Of a stretch of DNA of 64,000 bases, positions 56,471 through 64,000 are shown in pieces (positions within the stretch are counted from its first letter, which is position 1; each line of letters starts with the position of its first letter). The notes below the pieces were generated by a model. It saw only the letters and a list, made by a program, of their open reading frames with translations, had not been told where the DNA came from and did no database searches. The DNA is from Selaginella tamariscina. Lineage: Eukaryota; Streptophyta; Lycopodiopsida; Selaginellales; Selaginellaceae. A program made the position numbers and the translations under genes. The DNA lies in contig PUQB01000279.1 of NCBI GenBank assembly GCA_003024785.1, positions 257,827 through 321,826 of the forward strand, in the 5' to 3' direction.

Positions 56471-57641
56471 TCAGGTAGCTGCCTCCTGCTGCTGGGGCGG
56501 TTGCTGCTGCTCTTCAGCTGGTGCAGTGGAAGTAGTCTGGTCCTGATTGTTGCTGCTTAGGAACGAGGCTCGACAACACTCGCAAAACCAGTCGCCCTAG
56601 GAACTGTAAGCCCCAGACCCACACAAAGTATGTGCTGCCGAATCGCAAAAAATCACACAAGAGCAGTAGCCCTCATCACCAATCTCCTGGCATTCAACAC
56701 ATACTATGTTTGCATACGGGTCGTTCAGGTTCCGTACTTCCTCGTCCGACGGCTCATATATCTGCATCCATCGACTTCACACCCAAGTCATGAATATTGT
56801 GTTACACGCATATTAGTTGCGCGTCAAGATCTTTCATGCTTAATCTAATTGATGCGGGTAACCACTACCATGCAGTAGCTCAAACAAAGCAACGACGGAC
56901 TAACCTGATCTCGCAATGGAACGTGCACTGTCCTGGCCCGGCTGGCCGGTTGATCAGGATGAGTGCATCTCACTATAGTTGTGAATCTCTGCTTGCACAT
57001 TGGACAGCGCGTCTCTACTTTGGACCATTCGAGAATGCAGTGGAAGCAAAAGAAATGGTCGCAACAATCTAACTTCCCTCTTTCCCTCTTCTCGTTGTAG
57101 CATATGCCACATACTGATGTGACTGCAGGTTCTTCATCCTGCTTGTTCTCGGCAGCCTCCACCCGTTTCTTGATTGCCACAAGCTCCTCATCTGTCATTT
57201 TCCCCTTGCCTTCTCACAAAGCCTGCTCTTGATTGCCTTAACATCTTCTATGGTGCTGGAATTGTTCCTGTCCGAGGCAAATATAGGCCCGTTGCTGTTC
57301 TCACCCTCGTGGAACAGCATCCCCACTGCCGGATCGTTATACGTAAGTTCAACAAGTTCCGGGACGATAGCATTTGGCGGTTCGGCTCTCGGCTGCCTGT
57401 TCTTGCTAGTCACCCGTCTCCTGCGCCTGTGCCTCCTCTTTCTCACGCATCCAGAGATGATCCCAGCTGCTGTTGTAGGCCTGGGTATGGAGACGCCTGC
57501 GCCGCCGGCGCTGTTGGAAACGGGGCGTTTCCGGCGGCGCGAGCGACGTACGCTCCTCCGAGTATAGTAGCGCCTGGTGTGCTGGTAGCGATTCCTACCT
57601 CGTTGACAAGACCTTCTTCGCAGCGCAGCTGCATCCACCAT
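56471..57641 (-). CDS. RING + PHD finger nuclear protein
   Basis: Minus strand, start MVDAAALRRR at 57641. An Arg-rich N-terminal part is followed by IVPELVELTYNDPAVGMLFH, a helical TDEELVAIKKRVEAAENKQ segment, a RING finger CGICYNEKRERGKLDCCDHF then FCFHCILEWSKVETRCPMCK (about 57110-56990), an intron near 56890-56780, and a PHD finger CVECQEIGDEGYCS ... HTLCG ... WFCECC (about 56710-56560). The C-terminus is Gln/Pro-rich and stops at 56471. RING plus PHD suggests a ubiquitin ligase acting on chromatin, as in PHRF1-like or plant RING/PHD proteins. One frame slip lies near 57195 and an in-frame stop near 56598. Confidence 0.85.
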
Positions 57642-57955
57642 TCTCCGCTTTTGCCTCGCCAAAGCCGATCATCACAATCTAGGGTTTCGCAAGGGGCGCG
57701 ACCCCCATTTTCAAAATAGTAGAATTCGAAAAATGGAGAATATTTCCCTAAACCACGCTGGCGCTTTTTTGGGCACGTGGCAACAGCGTGTGTCAGGGAA
57801 GAGCATGCAGGTTTGATCCGTAGACCTACTTTCTAGGTATGGTCGGCAAGGGAGGTAAATGCCGCTTGAATGCCGGGCGGTACGTAGCCCAACGGCTGGT
57901 TCACGATCTTCTGGTGGGTTCGCGTGTTAGGGTTGCCCCATTCTGCTTCGTATCC

Positions 57956-60195
57956 ATGGAGATTGTCACAGGCGACCGCTACCGACATGCTAGCGCGATT
58001 CGTGGAGCAGAATGTTGCGGCGCTGCTCGATGGAAGCACACTTCTGAAGCTCAATCCGCTCGGACTCCTATCTGCAGGCACGGCTTGATTCGCTGCAGGA
58101 GCTCGAGCGTTTGCACACGGCGGCTCCTGTCGACTACCTCAGGGCATACATTGCTGACTTAGGTGATCATCGTGCTCTGGAGCTCCTCCGTCGTGTGCTC
58201 CGGTTACTTGGAGCAGTCAAAGTGGTGTCTGTTCTTCAGGCACCTGCTCGGGATCCAACGCCAATCACTCTACTGTCCTTCGAGCATTTACGTTCGCTGG
58301 AGCTCAGGGGGTGCGATTTGTCTACTTCGGCAGCCAGAGGACTGCTTCAGCTGCGTCCCCATCTCGAGAAGCTCATCTGCCATAACTCCACGGTAATTCT
58401 TTCCACCCAGGTTCAGAAATTGTCGTTCTTCCGGTTTTATTTGCATGGTGTTTGATGCTTGTAGGGAATTCACAGGATGCTCTGAGGCATGTGTTTGCGG
58501 AAAGGATGGTGGAGATTCAGAATTTACAAGTCTGGAGCCGACTGGTTACAGTCTCCTGCGCCTGCAATGCTATTCCCGTTATGGACGAATCGTTGCAGTT
58601 GCTACCGGCCGTTGAGGTGCTTGACCTGAGGAGAAAACAGGCTCACACACGTCTCAAATATTGGAAAATGCAATCGGCTTAGATTTCTCGACTTGGGATT
58701 CAACTGGATTCAATCCGTATCGAGGATAAGCCAGGTTCATGTCTCTCTCTGTATAAATGCAAGTCGTTTTAACCGTCACCGTAATTGATAGTGGTCTTTT
58801 ATTTTGGTAGGTGGCTTCTTCTTTGACAACGCTGGTTTTACGATTCAACGCCCTGAGCAGCACCAGAGGAATTGAGCGGCTTTATCTGCTACGTTCGCTA
58901 GATATCTCTCACAATATCATATCCAACTTCCGCGAGCTGGAACGATTGGGTCGGTTACGTTTTCTACTACTTCATTAACTCTTCGGGCCAATCCCATCAC
59001 CTTTGCCTGTGACCATCGTGTTAAGACATTCAGCGTTTTCTGTGAACCTGACAAGGTATATAACTTACATTATACACGTAATTGCTTAGAGCAATTGTTG
59101 TCTTTTAGCTGGGTTTGGATGGGAATATGTCAAGAGTCGAAAAGTGGAAGGTGCAGAAGTTGATAGCTAAGAGATTCAAGAAAGATGGTGGATTTGGCTC
59201 CTATGCTCCGGCTTTGAAAAAGTCGTCGGACGGGAGTCCGGTTCAATCCGATTCGAAGAGCTGGTTGCAAAGGCGAAGGTACGGTTTTCATTATCTTGTT
59301 TGTCATGGTTCAATCATAACTAGTGTAACTAACGGCTTGCAGAAGAAGAATTCGCGCCTTGCAGTGATAGCAAGACGACCGGGAACCTCCAAAGCGTGTT
59401 GATCAGAAAAAGGACCGGTCAACACTGAAGCTGGAAGCAAAAAGCAGTTACTGAAACGAGTGGAGATGCTTAAGAAGGATAAGTCCACACTCTGGCTGAC
59501 GAAAATATCAAGCTGTTCGAAAGCGATGCCGGAACAAGTCAAGAAGAGTCATCATCTAGCGGTGGCAGGCACAAGAGTAGGCAAGGCAGACGAAGGAAAC
59601 GGGAAAGCTTTAGCGGCCCCATAGCACAAGAAAGCTCGTACGTGAAGGAGATTCCAGAGGAGATCATCAGCTCTAATCCGGTGCTAAGCAGCCTCATCGA
59701 GCAACCTGTTTCCTCGGGTACACCGACGTCTCCGCCACATTTCAACAGGAAGTTCTTCAACGACGTCAGGATCTGGAGGAAGAACTCCTCCACGTGAAGA
59801 AATGGGTCTGCAGAATTCAGCAACAGTGATTCATCTACAAGCACAGAAATTGAAGGTCCGAGGGTGGTTTTAGAGGGTTTAGAGGGTGGTGAAGGTGGTA
59901 ATCCAAGTGCGTCCAATCCACTGTTAGTTGAAGACGATAGCTGCTTCTCAAGTCCCATGTGGATCGGCTCAGCTTTAGACGTGGACAAGATTGATCAACC
60001 GCAAAAGGAGCAGATTAATGGTGCGAGGACTCCTGGGGAGCAGAAAGCGAATAAGTCCAGGCTGGATTGGCGTGTTGCTCCGATGAGTGTGATGATGAGC
60101 AGTGGAGTGCTACTAGCAGCGAGGGAAAATCATTGGAGTGAGAAAGGAGAAACAGATCTCTCTCTTACGATCCAAGTAAGTCTCTCTCTCTCCTC
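57956..60195 (+). CDS. STK11IP-like leucine-rich-repeat protein
   Basis: Start MEIVTGDRY at 57956. The N-terminal domain typical of plant STK11-interacting-protein-like proteins follows (LNPLGL, RLDSLQELERLHTAAPVDYL, RAYIADLGDHRALELLRRVL, ARDPTPITLLSFEHLRSLEL, RGCDLSTSAARGLL, PHLEKLICHNST). An intron starts near 58393, then VFAERMVEIQNLQVWSRL, CACNAIPVMDESLQLLPAVE and LRR units (VLDLRRN, FLDLGFNWIQ, VLRFNAL, RSLDISHNIISN). Later exons have LGLDGNMSRVEKWKVQKLIA and a basic, Ser-rich tail with HKSRQGRRRKRE. The exact 3' end is unclear. Several frame slips. The family is a scaffold; the plant role is not established here. Confidence 0.85.
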
Positions 60196-60374
60196 GTGTG
60201 TGCGTCGTTTTACTAGCAAATCCAGACTTGGATGCAGGCCTGATCGAATGGTGTGGTATTATATCTCGAAGGCACTTGCGACATTTTTGCGACTTTTTGT
60301 AATTAATAAGATTTGTATATTTAAGTTTTTTATGAAAGAGTTAATGGTGTTTAGGGTTTAGGGCTTTTTCTGCG

Positions 60375-61613
60375 ATGAGAGTGAAGAGGCAGAAGCGATT
60401 CAGGAAGGCGGTGCGCTTCTACAAGGCGTGCTTCGGATTCCGGGAGCCATTCAAGGTACTCTGCGATGGTAATTTCCAGCACTACATCCACCAGAGAGGA
60501 TTTGACGACCTCAAGAAGCTCCTCTCCCAGGCTCTTGGTGGCGACGCCAAACCCTTCACAACCAGGTTGAATTTTACGCAGTACTCTTCCTGCTCAATGT
60601 TGTAATGTTCCATTATTGTAATGCAGGTGTATAAATGCGGAGCTTAAAAAGCTGGGAGACTCGTTCTCCGGCACGCTGGATGCTGCTCGAAAACTTTATG
60701 TTGCAAAGTTGGCCAACTGTGCTAGCGTCGATTTCTATGACTGCATTTAGTTTGCTTTCATCTTATCTGGTCTTTGTAAAAAGTCTCTGGTTGGGATTTG
60801 TGGACGTGTCCAACCTGCTGCCTTTGAGCCCTATGCTCTTCTGGCCAGGGAACACAGCCAGTGCATGTGCATATATTGCTCTGGCAGTCTCTATAGAGTC
60901 TGTTTTAGAGCACTCGTCTGCATCAGCCCATGTTCACTTCTTGTCCTCCTCCTAATTATCTATCCGCAGATGCGATCACGAGACTCTGAAACCGGGAAGT
61001 GAGTGCTTCGAGTCTATGGTTTCAAACTACAATCCTGATCACTTCTTTGTGGCGTCACAAGACGTGGATTTGCGTAAGAAATTGAGAAAAGTACGTGTTC
61101 CTGTGTGTGTGTGTGTAAACTTAGGTGATACTGCTGGAAACGACCTGACATGGGTATTCAAAATTACAGATGCCTGGTTGTGCACTTATATTTTCGAAGA
61201 AGACCTCTTTGTTTGTGGAGCCACCTTCAGAGTTCCAGCAGCAGTTTGCAAGAGCAGATGAAGAAGAACGGGAACGTCTGAAGGAGCAAGATATTAAAGT
61301 CATGGAGCCTCAGAAGCCTAGCGATGAGGCGGCCCCTAAGAAGCGCCAAAGCCTGCGATTAAAGACCGACCCGCCTTTAAAAGAAAGCGAGCCAAGGTAA
61401 GTTATGATTTGTCTCAGTTATATGTAACTCTGCGAACTTTTAGGGTCCGAATCCGTTGTCCTGTAAGAAGAGCCAGAAGAAAAGCACTGCCGGTTAGTAG
61501 TCTATCCTATTTCTTACTTGCATGGACACTGATGATGGTGGTATAGGAAAAGAAAATCAAGGCACCGTAACCGCAAACGGAAGGAGGAAGCTGAACAAAC
61601 ATCCTCTCTGTAG
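60375..61613 (+). CDS. UTP23: rRNA-processing protein UTP23
   Basis: PIN-domain-related small-subunit processome factor acting in nucleolar 18S rRNA maturation. Exon 1 (60375-60565) gives MRVKRQKRFRKAVRFYKACF, GFREPFKVLCDGNFQHYI and GGDAKPFTTR. Exon 2 (from 60627) has CINAELKKLGDSFSGTLDAA. Exon 3 (60970-61090) begins with the zinc-binding RCDHE and has NPDHFFVASQD. Exon 4 (61171-61396) has IFSKKTSLFVEPPSEFQQQF. Exon 5 (61443-61491) has the C-terminal signature GPNPLSCKKSQKK. A last Lys/Arg-rich exon ends at 61613. The donor after exon 2 (about 60710-60718) is uncertain. About 235 residues are expected, normal for plants. Confidence 0.93.
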
Positions 61614-61767
61614 TTGGGAATCGCGTAACGAGTGAGATTCAAAGTTTGATGTATTATTGTTGGAAAAGCAAATGCCGCAAATGATTAAAAATTCTCAATC
61701 AACCGTCAGGGTGTATATAATAGCCCTAGAACACGCAAAAAAAAAGGGCAAGCAGTAGGAGGAAGCG

Positions 61768-62117
<350 letters not shown>

Positions 62118-62302
62118 CGTTTACGAATTAGCACCTGGATGGACTGAAATTCATTACCTTGTATGTCCCCAGGATTGTAAATTTCCAACGCTCCATATAT
62201 CTAAAAAACTTTTTTTTTTTCCTCCATAAATTTACCTCGTTGGTTGGAATTGAACCGGAAACCTTGTTCCTGGTGGTTCTAGGTCAGCTGTCCAGATATT
62301 AG

Positions 62303-64000
62303 ATGGGAGGCGCTCACGGGGAGGACCAAGCGGCTTTGGATGCCAAGGAAGACGAGCAGCAGCAACCGGGATGGGGATGGGGATCGTGGGGTTTATCCGT
62401 GCTGTCGGATCTGCAGAAAGCGGCTGCGGAAGCTGCAGAAGAGATCTCCAAGAATGTGAGTGAAATTCACCCCGTAAAATCATCCCTTTCCGAAGCGTTG
62501 CAAGCCATTCTCCAAGATGATTCGACTGGTTTTGCACCGAAACCCTCTCTGGAATGCTTGCCTGTGATCCTGTTACTGGATATTCAACATGTTGTCTCTG
62601 TTGTGTGCAGGCTTTGGGGGCTGCAAAGGGGGCTGCCAAAGGAATGGCAGACTTGCAATCTACAGTGGTAGAATCTCTCACTGAAAGTCCTGCTGAGGAA
62701 GGACATGAGACGGAACAGTCTGACTCTCCGAGCGAGAAGCTACGGAAAAATGCCCTCAAGAAATTGGAGGGTGCCAGTAGAGATTCTGCTATTGGTCATG
62801 TACTGAACTGTCTTGTCTTGTGTGTACTTTTCTAACCCCTCAATTTCATGTCAGGGCTTGAAAGTACTGGATACCTCAATGGAAAACCTTGCAGCAGGTG
62901 CGTACCAAGCTCTGGGCACTGCCTGGAAAGGAAGCGTCAACTTGGTCAACAAGTAAGTTTTATCACAAGTATGTACGTGATTTTCTTACACTTGGAAGTT
63001 CAGGTTAGAGAGCTCGGCTGAGCAGTTCACTCAAACTGAGGGGCTAACGGCTAAAGCTGGTGCTCTTGCTCCCAAGCTCATCCAGGTGCATTCTTTTTTA
63101 TTCTTACTTCGCTATATATGTATCGGCTAACCTGTTTTGGGTTTCAGAGTGGTAAAGACTCACTGCAAAGGGCATCAAAGCTTTGGAGTATGTGGGAAAA
63201 GAAACCATGGACATCCTTGCCTTGGATCCTGACTTTGAAAATCAAGATAAGCGAGATGGTGAAAATGCATTGGAAGATGTAACTTTCGACCACTGTTTCT
63301 ACATTTACGGAGGACAGAACAACTAGAGGTATATATAGATATATGTTATCTCTCTCACTGTTGGCTAGGTATATTAGCCTACTTAGATTGTATTCATTTT
63401 TTGTTTTATCTGCATTGGTGCAACGCAGGAACTAGAAGCACTTTCGAACCACTATACCCTACTTTGCAACCGTGCAAAAGCTAAACTATCAGGAGAGCAG
63501 AGGCTACTTTTGACAAACTGGCAAAACAGATTCCTCAGGTGTTGAGCCTTGAAAACGTGGTGACGGCTCGCCAGGAAGTGACAAAGGCAAACAGATTGAA
63601 GCAGGCATTCTCGGAGATGGAAGTGAGATGAAATCACTTCGCGAAGCAAGTGTCAGTAAAGCTGCTGAAATGGCGACCAGGTAAGAAACTTTAATATGTA
63701 CATTATCAACTTACATTTTGTAGCTTCACGGCAACTCTTGGAGGACTAGCTGTTAGGAGATCATGCAGAAGACAACCGATCGTATAGAAGCAATCAAAGT
63801 CGAAGGCGTGCATGTAAGGTTGCTTTCTTAGTCGGTTATATATGTTTATGAACGCCTTTGTTTTGCTTCAGAGGGTCTCGGAGTTATGTGCCGTCTGTAT
63901 GTCGCATCTTGTGTTGCTAGGCAAGTCTCTGCTTGCTACTTCGGACGATTCTTCAACACAAGAGATAAGTGACGGATTCGAAATGGCCTGAGGACTGCCT
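62303..64000 (+). CDS. FAM114-like protein, runs off window end
   Basis: Exons: 62303-62455, 62611-62799, 62855-62952, 63004-63085, 63148-63328, 63429-63680, 63724-63813 and from 63873. The text begins MGGAHGEDQAALDAKEDEQQ with PGWGWGSWGLSVLSDLQKAA, then GAAKGAAKGMADLQ, LDTSMENLAAGAYQALGTAW, TMDILALDPDFENQD, DVTFDHCFYIYGG, ELEALSNHYTLLCNRAKAKL and RVSELCAVCMSHLVLLGKSL. At the edge, a shifted frame gives WPED, the expected continuation, so the TGA at 63989 is probably not the real stop. Family members (FAM114A2/NOXP20-like) are poorly characterised and possibly Golgi-associated. Frame slips near 63160, 63505 and 63630. Confidence 0.85.

Noticed and set aside
57833..58081. Minus-strand frame overlapping the STK11IP-like start
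   Set aside because: Shadow of the plus-strand gene, whose MEIVTGDRY start fits the family.

Overview
The window looks like nuclear DNA of a land plant, most likely a lycophyte such as Selaginella. The evidence is very short introns (about 50-60 bp in almost every recognisable gene), a compact gene-dense right end, TTTAGGG-type telomere-like units, and chromodomain Ty3/gypsy retrotransposons. This is inference from sequence character, not a database match. Almost every conserved gene, essential single-copy ones included, carries one-base frameshifts. I therefore suspect uncorrected long-read indels and treat most breaks as possible assembly errors.

Layout. 1-1060: edge of a minus-strand Ty3/gypsy element (LTR plus start of gag). 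About 2606-17440: a probable large DNA mobile element bounded by diverged inverted repeats. Its left half, on the minus strand, carries an FCP1/NIF-like HAD phosphatase and a protein that reads as a ParB-like domain joined to a beta-class N4/N6 DNA methyltransferase-like domain. Its right half, on the plus strand, carries a putative transposase-like protein (DUF7869-type, with HTHED and DNCAGEN motifs). The methyltransferase-like and transposase-like genes are divergent. The 6 kb between them holds two arrays with about 24 perfect copies of the 18-bp palindrome GGCGGGATTAATCCCGCC, plus microsatellites, a telomere-like block and an AT-rich inverted repeat. This is the most unusual system in the window: a ParB-like protein next to arrays of perfect palindromes recalls bacterial ParB/parS.

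17.4-48.6 kb: a nest of transposons. It contains a minisatellite, a LINE remnant, and several copies of a roughly 1.8 kb LTR family (LTR-A). One LTR-A copy is split by a 3.2 kb terminal-inverted-repeat element carrying an intron-containing macrodomain gene. Another is split by two Ty3/gypsy elements: B (29165-34862, minus) and C (36258-43958, plus). Element C is itself interrupted by a solo LTR-A with a perfect 5-bp target duplication. Element C appears to use Tf1-like self-priming. Element D (44.5-48.6 kb, minus) is split by an 838-bp hAT-like element.

48.8-64 kb: ordinary plant genes, tightly packed. They are S-adenosylmethionine synthase, Rab geranylgeranyltransferase beta subunit, a fibrillin/PAP plastid protein, a wall-associated-kinase-like receptor, a RING+PHD protein (minus), an STK11IP-like leucine-rich-repeat protein, UTP23, TMA7, and the start of a FAM114-like gene running off the window. 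I saw no convincing tRNA, rRNA or CRISPR.
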